Shown here: in pieces, positions 1 to 12,000 of the stretch
How the letters are laid out: each line of letters opens with the position of its first letter
Position numbering within the stretch: the stretch's first letter is position 1
Assembly (NCBI GenBank): GCA_025617745.1
Contig: CM046870.1
Span: 11,707,330-11,771,329, forward strand
Direction: 5' to 3'
DNA length: 64,000 bases
Origin: Heliocidaris erythrogramma
Lineage: Eukaryota > Echinodermata > Echinoidea > Camarodonta > Echinometridae
Notes under the pieces: model-generated
Seen by the model: the letters and a program-made list of their open reading frames with translations, nothing else
The model's database searches: none
What the model was told of the DNA's origin: nothing
Position numbers and translations under genes: made by a program

Positions 1-219
1 ATACATGTATACCTTCCTCTTCACCTTTAACCCACTTTCCGCGTTGCCCATTTTATTTTCATACATGCAGTTAATTCTTGTTAGATGAAATATCACCTTG
101 CTTTAATATGTGTTGTACTCACTCACCTTCTTCTCAAATGTTAGTTTTTGCAAGTGCTACCTGATTTTCGATATTTAGGTTATCTTGACCTATGGAAAAA
201 GTGGATATGAATAGACTTA

Positions 220-394
220 TGGGGTGTTGCAAGAAAGTTGCAATCAATTGCAATTGTAAAGCAAATGAAAACAACCATTCTGAATGGTTCAGGGTCTGCC
301 CATTCAAGAAGATGTGCTTGCAACAATGATTTTGATTGGTCAGTACCGATCAGTTGCAACTTGCAATCAATCGCAACTTTCTTGCAACACCCCA
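220..394. mobile_element. Harbinger-like MITE, copy 1
   Basis: A 175-bp element whose ends are inverted repeats beginning TGGGGTGTTGCAAGAAAGTT. It is flanked by a direct 3-bp duplication TTA (217-219 and 395-397). A TTA/TAA duplication of 3 bp is the signature of PIF/Harbinger elements. It has no coding capacity. A second copy lies in opposite orientation at 7,371-7,546, which supports the boundaries. Confidence 0.8.
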
Positions 395-397
395 TTA

Positions 398-1183
398 GAG
401 TACCAGCACAAGTTTTTCACTCAAAATAAGTGTATGTGGCCCTTAATATATACTTGATTAAAAATACATAAAAAATTAAATAAATCATAATAAATTTCCT
501 CCTTCAAACTCTTTCATTGGCAAGGATGTGAATGCCTAATACAGTTTTGTGGGCTGATCTTATGTCTTCTAAATATATACAAATGATTGCTGTGTTTAAA
601 AAAAACCCTGGTTCTCTTTAAACTACATGTTATGTACTGCTCTTTAAAGGTGGATAGTGCAGTTCATAAACAAGTGAAATATTTGTCAAATTACATGTAC
701 TGCAAGGGATTTTGTTACTACCTCAATAGCCCTTAATATGTTTATTGACATCTGGTATAGAGGAGACTACATTGTTTAATGTACTTGGAGATCATTACCC
801 ATTCATAAATGCAACAAAACAAAATTATACATACCCAAATCTTCCTATATCTGTTAAAACTTCATTGGTTTCAAGGTATTCCTGCACTAGTGCAATTACA
901 ACATAGAACGACATAAAGAACCCCCCCCCCCCCCATTGTGCACAAAAAAGAAGACAGAATACACGATTTGATTTCTTTTTGCTGCTGCTATGGTTGGCTT
1001 TCATTTCTTATTCTTTACTGATAAATCTATCATTGATTCTTCAAATAGTCAAATGAAAGTTTTAGTAAACTGATTTCATTTTACTTTGGCTAATCATATT
1101 AAAAGGGATTCGGTAACTTTGTAAGTCTTGATTTAATAAATTTTTGACTTTCGATATAATGCTATTATTAAGATATCTATAAA
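398..1183. other. non-coding stretch, no gene seen
   Basis: AT-rich sequence downstream of the CRYM-like gene. It contains a C14 tract at about 921-934 and no supported gene. Confidence 0.6.
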
Positions 1184-2129
1184 TGAATACTCCCATTTAC
1201 GAAAGCGTATGGCCATACGCTTTAGTCTAACACCGAGTTTACGGGGGAAAATGAGTCTGGCATTTCCGGTCACTTGCATATGTTTACTTTTGTGAAGGAA
1301 ATGATGATTTTGAAGTGCTTTTTCCCCCTGGGCTTCATTTGTACACCATATTACATACACTGATGGCATAAGGCCAGGAAGCTCAGATTTCTTCAAGCCT
1401 CTACAAAGTTTCTTTAAGGAAGAATTACTACCAGGGCAAGTGCAATGTATTTGGTCATGTTGAATTCCCATATATTACCAATTGTTATACAATCATGTTA
1501 TAAACGTATATGTATATTATAGATGTTATGAACATATATTAACATCAAATGTATCATACTACTTCCTATTTGATAGAGAACCCAGCGTCAGGAGGGCTAT
1601 TTGCTCACTACAATCATCAGAAATACAGTGGAACCTCGTTATAAAGAACATTGTTATAACAAACTCTTGTTATGGTTATGACAAGGTCATTTTGCTGGTC
1701 AAACTTCTTTGTATTTTATTATTTTCTAGACCCGATAAAACAAGGCTTCCATATAGAGAGGTAATTTCCTTGGTCCAAAGAAGTGTGTTTATAACAAAGT
1801 TCCACTGTACTAAATTATCTTAGATGCGGTCAGTAACGCATGGGACAAAATAGCTTGGAATTGCCCACCGATCAAAACCATTAAAGTGATTTCAAATGGT
1901 AACTTTGTAGAGGCCTGATAAAATCTGAGCTGCCTGGCCTTGCATGCTATCATTGTACGTAATATGGTGTAAAATTGAAGCCCAGGGGGAAAAAAGCACT
2001 TCAAAATCATCATATCCTTCAAAAAAGTAAAAATATGCAAGTGACAGGAAATGCCAGACTCATTTCCCCCATAGACTCAGTGTTAGACTAAAGCGTATGG
2101 CCATACGCTTTTGTAAATGGGAGTATTCA
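1184..2129. mobile_element. fold-back element with about 280-bp arms
   Basis: The left arm (1,184 to about 1,457) and right arm (about 1,840 to 2,129) are inverted copies. Both contain the perfect 20-bp palindrome AAGCGTATGGCCATACGCTT near the outer end. The arms have diverged by substitutions and small indels. The spacer is occupied by a separate Tigger-like MITE. No open frame of note is present, so this is probably a non-autonomous DNA transposon. Confidence 0.75.
1626..1807. mobile_element. Tigger/pogo-like MITE nested in fold-back element
   Basis: A 182-bp element with termini CAGTGGAACCTCGTTATAA and an inverted CAGTGGAACTTTGTTATAA, flanked by TA on both sides (1,624-1,625 and 1,808-1,809). 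The CAGTGGAACCTC-type end and TA duplication are typical of pogo/Tigger members of the Tc1/mariner superfamily. It lies in the spacer of the 1,184-2,129 inverted repeat and so inserted later or was carried along. Confidence 0.75.
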
Positions 2130-2711
2130 GTCATAGTAATACCATTATATATTTGAAACCTTTCTATGCCTGGCTATTTATTTATCCTTCTGAACATCAT
2201 TACACAAGACAGATATCAAAATTCAACTATTTATTAAATCAAGCCTCCACAAAGTTACCAAAGCCCTTTAATACAAGCAAGGTTTTTCATAAATATTTTA
2301 TGAAATATACACTGTAGACAATTATCTTTCAACAAATATTTGAGCTTAGACAAGAAAGACTCATTGCATTTCAGGAAGATTATCAATGTACATGTACATT
2401 TCTGCAATGTAAAGCTGAATGTTAAACACTTGTAAGTATGTATTAAATACAACTGACATTTATATTAATCTGCAAAGTGCAATACCCAGAGACAATTAAC
2501 CCAATGCTTACGGGAGCCACATGGTTCCTGTGTTAAGTCAATGGGAATGAGTGAACTTAGCAGTCAACGGGTGAACACCTTTGGCATGGATTTCTGAAAA
2601 CAAAATTACTGTTTATATTTGCATTTAGTAAGAGGTAAAGTAGGACATGTATTTGGTAAATGTTTGGGCAAAGTGAAGACAGAGAGACATCACAGCACAT
2701 TCCATTATTCT
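2130..2711. other. non-coding stretch, no gene seen
   Basis: AT-rich 3' flank of the CRYM-like gene. I see no repeat structure or coding exon. Confidence 0.5.
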
Positions 2712-2717
2712 TTTATT
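2712..2717 (-). terminator. candidate polyadenylation signal AATAAA
   Basis: AATAAA on the minus strand, about 270 nt downstream of the CRYM-like stop codon. The position is suitable for its 3' UTR, but usage is not shown by sequence alone. Confidence 0.4.
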
Positions 2718-2988
2718 CCGCACAATTTCAATTCATCATGACAATTAACATACATGTCTTCCTAACATAAAGGATTACATGTATGTTGAAAACACCTTTT
2801 CAGGTAAAAGTGAAGTTTACCAAAAATATAATTCTCTATTATTTATCCATTTGAAAATTAATGACATTATGCATGGGCTGTTTAAAGCCCCTTATCAAAA
2901 AATTCAAATAATGACAAACTTGGCAGTATCATCAAAGAAGATTATCAGCCTAAACTTGGTTTTATGACACCACTACAATCCGTCGGTT

Positions 2989-3068
2989 TCATAAGCTTTG
3001 ATTCAACATTGAACTGCTGACTTTATCATAGACCAGTTTAGCTGCCACAGCATCCTCAATAGCTACAC
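2989..3068 (-). CDS. CRYM: CRYM-like exon 8 (stop codon)
   Basis: 80 nt encoding GVAIEDAVAAKLVYDKVSSS, then MLNQSL and TGA. It matches the conserved C-terminal GxAxEDxxAAxLxYD of the family. Acceptor TATACAG|. Confidence 0.92.
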
Positions 3069-6000
3069 CTGTATAAAGGTAAAAATAAAAACAAGACAGA
3101 TCTTTCTTGACTTAATTTTCATTCACTTCAGATTGAAACAGAATCTCTCGACTGCTCCACTGGAGTATATGTATTATGGTCCCTATACACTGTAAAGGCT
3201 TGTCCTAACATGACATGGTAAACTGCTGTGTTTTTATTCATGACGTATGAAAGTGTAGTAATGTACATGCCTCATTCACACACAAATCATGATGCAGTAA
3301 ACCTCCTCAACAACAACAAAATTCTTCATCATGGCAAAATGAAATGACAAAAGATTAATAAGTTTCACATTTCTGTATCACTTGCACACACGTAAGTGAC
3401 TATGCTTAACGGTAATAGAGCCGGGTTATTTAGACCCATCTCACAGCCGGGGGGGGGCTGATTCCGCCCCCCCCCTAAGATCTCGGCCGTCCAACGCCCA
3501 TTCGCAACGAAAATCGGCACACACGTCGCCGACCACGTAATCTACAAAACTGTATAGTCAATTTCTCCGAAAAATGTCACAACTAATTAATTATGCTAAT
3601 TTATGCATAAAATTAATGGTTTGCTCTAATTAATTAAATAAAGCCCCAAAACTGCTAATTTTTGTATAGAGACTCTTTGTCAGATTCTGATCAAATAAAC
3701 CAAAAAAAAAATTCGGTAAAATCCTTTTTTTCTTATGTATTTTATTGTTTTTTTAATTTCTTATGTATTTCTTTGTTTTTCGACTTTTTGTTTTTTATTG
3801 TTTTTTCGATGGAATTCGTCGGCGACACTATTTTAATCATAAACAACATAAAATTAATTGTTTTTAAACAGTAAAAGTAAAAATAATGAAACATTTATGA
3901 ATTTTAGCTGGAAACACAATTTGCATTGGATTTGTACACAAAATCACGTTTTTGAGCAATTTTGGGTCTGACATGCACTTACGAAATGTTGCGTAACTCC
4001 GGAACCGCACGCGAGGACATCACAAATTTGGTCTCAAAAGTTGCGCAAGACTTGAAAGAAAAAAGTAGTGAAGCGGCGTGGTGACTGCTTTTCGCGATGC
4101 GAACATATTACGCGAAACGTCGAGGGGGGGGGGCGGAATCCGCCCCCCCCCCCCCCACCCCCGGTCCTATTAGGGTTAAGGTTTATAATGCAAATTTGCC
4201 ACAGTAAGCATTTTAAAGAGTACTGCGCTTCACATTTGTGTAAGTACGCATAGTACCTTTGTTGCATCCTGGATCCCCACTTGCCATTCTATACATTTTA
4301 GTAGAATCTCCAAATCCTACATGTTGTTTTATGTGAACAAGCCTTTATTGGCCTTCACTCTACCTACATGTAGCTACATTTGATTTCACCTCCACTTGTC
4401 ATTGATTAAAATGGTTTTGTATACGAATGGGTTTTGAGGCACTTTATTGCATCAGGTGTGAATGAATCTTCACAGGTACATGTACATACATGCAGTAGCT
4501 ACCAGGAAGATATGTTAAAGTGATCAATATATACCTTGAGATTTGAAGACAGTAATCTCATCTCTTTTGGCTTCTTTTGTCCCGTTGACAACCTCACCAA
4601 TCTCTGCAAACACTGTAACCTTCATGATTAAAATTAATAAAATGGAACTTAGTGAAAGTGACAGTTATGGTGAGCTTTCAATTTCATGGGGTTGTACCAG
4701 GCTTCTAGGTAGTAAAAAGATCACACATGATTCAAATTGACAGAAATATGGCTTTATCAAATCCCACAGCATGGATCTACCCAGGGTCAAAGCAAGTTTG
4801 CAGGTTAAAAGTATGCAGTGATTTGACACACTGAGTGAAATATGACCTTATGACATCCCATGCAGGGAGGTGGTTTGGGAGGACCAAGTTTGGAGATTGA
4901 AAGTAGGCAGTGACTGATTTATTACCCTTGTCATTACCCATGTTTGAGGAATCTAAACATGGTTTTTATTTTCTGAAAATCCTCATCCTTGGTAACAACA
5001 CCAAGGGTGTTTGTACTGGTGAGATTTGCTCCGCATCTATTTTATACACTAACTGAACAGGCAAATACTTGAATCAAACTCTGGAGAAAACACTGTATGT
5101 ATAAAAACTAAATCCTAATCCTAATCCTAATCCTAATCCTAATCATAACCCTAACCCTAACCCTATAGCTTTGATGAAATAAAACCTGGAGCGATTGTCG
5201 TCAGAGCATATGACGGACGTCAATCTGAGGCATCAGCACATTGCATGACAAGCTCCACTGAGGTATACATGTACATGTACATGCAAGCTTCAAATTCTTG
5301 ATATGGGGATCAGGCAATATTTTGGTCTCTCCATGTCTTGAAAAATAATTATGCGCTATGACACCAGAATGGCTCTGAAACCGTTATTGTTTGCCTTTTC
5401 ATGTAGAATGATTAATCATATTGTTAAAAAGAGTATCATAGATGTACATGTGCATCAGTAAGATAACCAAATCAAATTTGAGCCAGTTTTTTTTTAATCA
5501 CTTTACAACTTCATTCAAATGATAGAATTTCACAATGGATTCAAATACACAGAAGGGACAGGAATCTAAGGTTGTTTCCATGCTCTATTAAAAGTCAATA
5601 AATCAAAACTTATACAAGACTTCATTTTTCATCTTTGAGCTGATTCGTTGAAAATGTCACATAAAAGTCAATATATTAGAAATAACAAAATTGTATTTAT
5701 CATATTACAACTGATTTGCTGAAGACAAATGCTTTAAGAGGGTGCTCCTGCTAATTACCTTGGAGTGAATGATATCTCCAGACTCCTTATAAGCCCCTGG
5801 AGTGTTGTCCGTGTAGACCACAGCGTTCTTCATTACCTCTGCACCCAGTTCCTGCGCCCACGGTACGCAGGCCCCAACACCTGAATCACAATGAAATGTT
5901 CAAAGAGAAATGACAGCTTTAGAACTTAAAACTAACCCCATAGAGATATTAATTATACAAATGACAACTATATGTACACAGGGGGGGGGGGGGGGGGGGG

Positions 6001-9000
6001 GTGGTTAGGTTATAGACTTCTATTGTCCAGGGGGTAGTTGTTGTAAAATCACCTAAAATACTAAAGTACATAACTGAAATTAAAACAGATACACTGCTGT
6101 AGTTGTAGAGTTGTAGAATCTGACCTTTTTCAAGGCAACAAAAATAGGGGCTGCTTCTTGTTGTTTTCTCTCCCCACTTTTTAACACAGAAATTCATGTT
6201 TTAAAATTAAAACATATGAACATGACTTTATCCATGTTGTGCTAAAATTTAGAAAACTGAGAAACTTACAATTAATATGAGCACCAGGTTTCAGCCAGCT
6301 AGACTCCAATACAGGGGTTTTAGAAGAAGTGCATGTGACAATCACATCTGCTCCCGTCGCCGCCTCTTGAGCTGTCTCACAAGCCTTTACATCAAGCTTC
6401 TGGGCAAAGGCCCTGCCCTTCTCAAATGATCTTGTCCAAACTCGTACCTGCATTGAAGAGAAGAATATACTTCAGATAACTTAGTGATTACGTTGCATTA
6501 CATTATGCTTTTGTTTTGTTGTTCTTCGCCAGTGTTCTTCTTGTGAAGAAGAAAAAGCTAGAGGAAGGGAGAATACCAGGAAACAAATACATTGTAAGAT
6601 TGAAAGTGAGAGAATGGGAAAGAGATCAATCTTAAAGTTACTAAGTTGCCAGTGTCCATGTGCATTGTATCATACTTCGACGACACCAGATATTGGTTGA
6701 ATTACCAATTAATATGTGCGAGGCAGAGGCGGCGGAACGTCGGGCTTGGACAATGGAAGTGGAGGGGCACCTTTTGTCCTCCAAACATAAGGTGCCCCTC
6801 CACTTCCATTGTCCGAGCCCGACATTCCGCCACCTCTGGCGTGAGGTCTCCCAGGCAGGCAGGGTCTGAGCATGAGTCTGTCCCACCATAGAATTACTTG
6901 GGCTGGGGAGATTTATGATGACATTTCCTTTAATACACTGTAGTAGCAAGAGGGAACAAAGCATTACATTGGAACTGCCCGTCATTAAAAGTGAAGTCCA
7001 CTCTCGGTGATTGATGACACCTGTTATAAGGTACACCCGAATGGTGTTAAATTCCGAATGAGAACCTACATGTACATGTACGACAATGTGACTCTAATTC
7101 TCGTGCATACACTGTCCTCGTTCATTTTCTTACCTGGATTATCATTGTAGCTTGCAGCATACACACTGGGTAAATACATGTACCATTATAAATTTCTTCA
7201 AGAAGGTAAAGGTTGCAAAATGATGCCATATTTGCAGTCATAAATACTTTCTAACATGCAAAAACAAAATTAATAACAATGGCCCGTATTCTCGAAAGTG
7301 GCCTAGTGAAGCCCGGCTTAACTTAATTAATTAGGCCATGATTTATGGAAGGCCATTTGTCAACCCCTAATGGGGTGTTGCAAGAAAGTTGCGATTGATT
7401 GCAAGTTGCAACTGATCGGTACTGACCAATCAAAATCATTGTTGCAAGCGCATCTTCTTGAATGGGTAGGCCCTGAACCATTCAGAATGGTTGTTCTAAT
7501 TTGCTTTACAATTTGCAATTGATTGCAACTTTCTTGCAACACCCCATAAGTCCCGTATAAATTTATTTATGTAACAAAATAAAGAAAAGAAAAATTTCTG
7601 GCATGAAATGTATTTAGTTCCAGAACTAGAGAAAGTCTATGGGGATTTTGTAGGATTGAAAGTGGGTGACATTTGGCTCTCCATAACTGAGTGGCTTGAA
7701 TCTTTACACATAGGCGGAGGCTTAAAGTTAGGCACCTTTCGAGAATACGGGCAACAGTAGACATGCACACTGAAAGGTACAGTACTGTATTCAAAACCCT
7801 GTGAAAATATGCTGACTTATCGACCTAAGGCCTACTTCATACAAGACGTGGTACATGTAGATCCCTCAAAAATCTGCCACAGCAAATAAAAAGCCACAGT
7901 AGGGATGATAAGAAAGTAGCTGCACAATACAAAAGGTCTGTAAGTGCATGTAATCACTTATCTGTGTAAAATTCATGTAAGATAGAGACAAGTGAAGCGA
8001 ACTACACTCAAGTCTTTTCATTTTGCTGCAGCAGGATTTTAAAAGCAGAATACCGCCTCATCATTGAACCAGACTTATAGAGAAGGTTGAGTCCAGGGAA
8101 TGGTGAAAAATAATATGTGAGCTTTCTCTTTCCTTATGTCAGTTTGGAAGAACAGCATAGAATAAATGTCCCTGAAAAGGATTGCTCTTCAAATGCCCCC
8201 ATACTCAAGATATGACGAGAAACAGCTGAAGTGTTCGGGCCGAACATTCATGCCATACATGTATGTGTGTGCAGTCCCACATATCCATTTCTGTGTGCAG
8301 TGCATGTGCTTTTCAGCAAGATTGGGCCAATTTCTGAGAATTTTGATGATTAGAATACCTCACAGTACAAAGCAATTCTTATGTAGACATGACCAACCTT
8401 TCCTAATTGCTTTTCACAATGTAATCGCATGACAAGAACTCAACTTTATCTTTAAGATGCACATATGTGACCCGCCGCCTCAAAACCTACAATAAGTCGC
8501 ACGGACCACAACGTAGCAAACAGCCCAAAATAGTAAATTTGCTTGGATCAGTTGATTTTCTTTTTTCGACAGAAATGTGTAGTTTCATTATCATTCTATC
8601 ATGTCTCAAGTTTGTGAGTCATAAATCGACTTAGAAATATGTTTTTGGGGCATTTTAAAATGACTCCTTTTTTTTCACCTGTCGAGCTAATGAATGTTTG
8701 GAGAGCTTTTGTAATACTTTCATTCAATGCCAAATTACTACTTTACCTCCAAAGGTATTAAATTGATTTTTGGAGTGAGTAATGAATAGGTCCTCCTGGA
8801 GCAGCATGCCAAAATTCAGCCTAATCTGATAATCCCTTCATAACCGGTTGCTATGGCTATTTGAATACCCAGTTTTACTTGGGCGCACACAGAGAGCGAA
8901 GGTTTAGCACTACTTTGTTCCGAACGTAAATGGCCATTTTCTCTGAATAGGAGTTATTGATTGCTTGTTACATACTGATTCTAAATGTGATATTTAAAGG

Positions 9001-12000
9001 TGTTGTCATTAAATAAACTAGGCAAGTGATATACCATTGGAAAGCTGAGAATCTCCACTTTCAGAAAATGTATAAAACAAAAAAATAATTTTGGCGACTT
9101 ATTGTGGCTTTTGAGGCGTCGGGTCACATATGGAAAGACCTAGAAAATAATGGTATTTCCCAAATCCTACGGAAATTTGCTTTGAAAAGAAGAGTAAACT
9201 CTGCCTGGGGAAGCCTTACCTCTCATGGTGACCATTGCCTAAAGGAATTCAGATCGGTCTCTGCATGTGACTCTCGCCTCACATTTAATGATGACCATAT
9301 ACCTCAAGGGGTTCATATCGGCTTTGACATGTACCTGGGACTCTTACCTCACTAATAGTGAAAATATGCCTAAAGGCATTTAAATGAGCTTTTGCATGGG
9401 ACCCTTACCTCACTCCAATGGTGACCATACACATGTGCCTAAAGGCATTCAAATGAGATTTTGCCAGGGACCCTTACCTCACTAATGGTGAATAGATGCC
9501 TAAACGCATTGAGATGAGCCTCTGCTTGGGCCCCTGCTCCAAGAATGGTTAACGTCTGCCATCCATCCTTCGCAAGATACTGCAACAAAAATGGAATTAT
9601 ATATTAAGCATTAACTAATCATAATAACAATGCTGTATATTTAGGGCACTAAAAAGACAAAATTTCAAAAATCCATACATGTAGCAATGACTTGCACATC
9701 ACAGATTCAAACTGACACAAGTACAAAAATAAAAAACTAACTGGATCACATAAGATACTTGCTGAGGGAGTGAAAAAAAACACCTACCAAGAGAACAACA
9801 ATGATAAATAACTTAACAAGAGCCCCAGGGGGCACGACGCTCACCTGAGGTGGATCAATTCACATCTGGTGCATGTTCTCTCTAGCACCACCAGGAGATA
9901 TGTTAGAAATTGAAACAACTAGGAGGATGTACATGAGATGATGTTAGAAATTAACATAATTCCCCCCCCCCCCCCACGCCATGGTCTACAATGTCATGTA
10001 TTATTTGAATCTCCTACATCTAAGGATGATTCCCACCAAGTGTGGTTGAATCATACAACAAATCATGCAAAGAATGTACATTTCCCCTCCTGCATATTAA
10101 CCTCGCCTCGCAGGACCCCTATGGGGCCACCCTGAGAATGTCATCTTCAAGATGTATATAACACACAAAATATCTAGATAAACTTCTGGATCTGGAGAAG
10201 AAGAATGTTTGAAATTTAAATTTTTTTTGACTGATCATTCCTTTTCCCTGGCAGCACCTCTCCCCCAGTATGGGTAACATACTGGGGGAGAGGTGCTGCC
10301 AGGGAAAAGGAATGATCAGTCAAAAAAAATTTAAATTTTAAACATTCTTCTTCTCCAGATCCAGAAGTTTATCTAGATATTTTGTGTGTTATGTACATCT
10401 TGAAGATAGGACCATCCATTATAGTAAGGCCACCCAGAAAAATTTCATGAACAACTTTCATTCTTCATCTATAGAGGTATCTCTATACACAATACCAAGT
10501 CTGAGCTTCCTACCAAGTTCGGTTAAATTCCAATCATAGGTTTTGGAGAAGAAGCTGAAAATGTAAATGGCGGACAACATGCCCCACCCCCCCCCCCCCC
10601 CCCCCCAGTATGTTACCCCACAGACCCCCCATTAGGGCCACCCAGAAAAAATTCATTTTTTGTCTATAGAGGTATCTCCATACACAATACCAAGTCTGAG
10701 CTATGCCTGGTTCTGGAGAAGAAGATGTTTGAAATTTACATAGCTTTTACAATTGGGGGCCCTCCCCCTGGGCCCCCCTGGGGGCCACATGTACCATTTT
10801 AGCAACTTTGGGTCCCCTACCCCTAAGGATGATTCCTACCAAGTTTGGTTGAATTCCGATCATGGGTTTTGGAGAAGAAGATGAAAATGTAAAAAGTTAA
10901 CGGACGACGGACGACGGACAAATTTTCATCGCAATAGCTCACTCGAGCCTTAGGCTCAGGTGAGCTAATAAAAATTGATGTTTTGTTTTCCTCAAGCTGG
11001 CACTCTTTGCCCACTTGTTCACAAGTATGCCACTTGCAGGTACTTGGACATTGTCTATGGTGCCTCTCTAAAACCTTGTAACTCACACTGCTCACAATCG
11101 TAAAGAAGCTGCATATATGCACACTAATCAGCTTATTGTATCAACTGTACAGAGTGTCTTGTCAGTAATTTTTACCAACAAATTTGTTCTCTGCCAATCA
11201 GACGCAAGGATTTCAGTAACCATAACAGTTATTGCAACTTGTCATTGATGACAAGTTTTATGAAACTGGGCCCAGAAAGCTTCATTATTCAACGGTCATA
11301 TAAAAAGAAAAAAAAAATTGGGGATGAATTATGCGGAAAAAAAATATATCGTACATCTTGGAGTTCTTTCCAGTTTGGTTTACTATAATCAAGCACAGAA
11401 AGGATGAGCTGCTGGCATCAATTTTTATATCACATTAACCTGTTGACTACTGAATTCTCTCATTCCTATAGACATAATACAGGGACTACCCGGTTCCCGT
11501 AAACAATGAGTTAATAACTCACCTTGGTTGCCACAGCCGACGCAGCTGCAGTTCTCATGGCAGTAATGTGTTCTGCATCCATAACCTACATGTACATGGA
11601 CGGTGAGAAGAAACACTCAGATTACAACTGGTTCTACCAAAGAGTTAATTACAGAACTGTATCTCCTTGGTTCTACGCATTACTGGTCCTTTCTGTAAGG
11701 ATTACGGTCAGGTTTAGGGACACCCTAAACCTTACCTTTTCAACCATCACGGCACAAAAAAAAGTATACAAATATTGACTGCTTTTTTTTGGGGGGGGGG
11801 GGGCATGGTTAAAACTTTTGCCCAAGTTGATCTCGATAGTGCCCCAAGGTGAAGTTGAGGGGTAAAGCAAAGTTCTAACTGAGACCTGAAAAATAAGCAG
11901 TCAATAATTGTTTTACATAACCCATCCAGCATATGGCTACTTGAAAAGATATTACAAAATATGATTGTTACCATGTATTTACATGTATTTGCAGGGAAAA

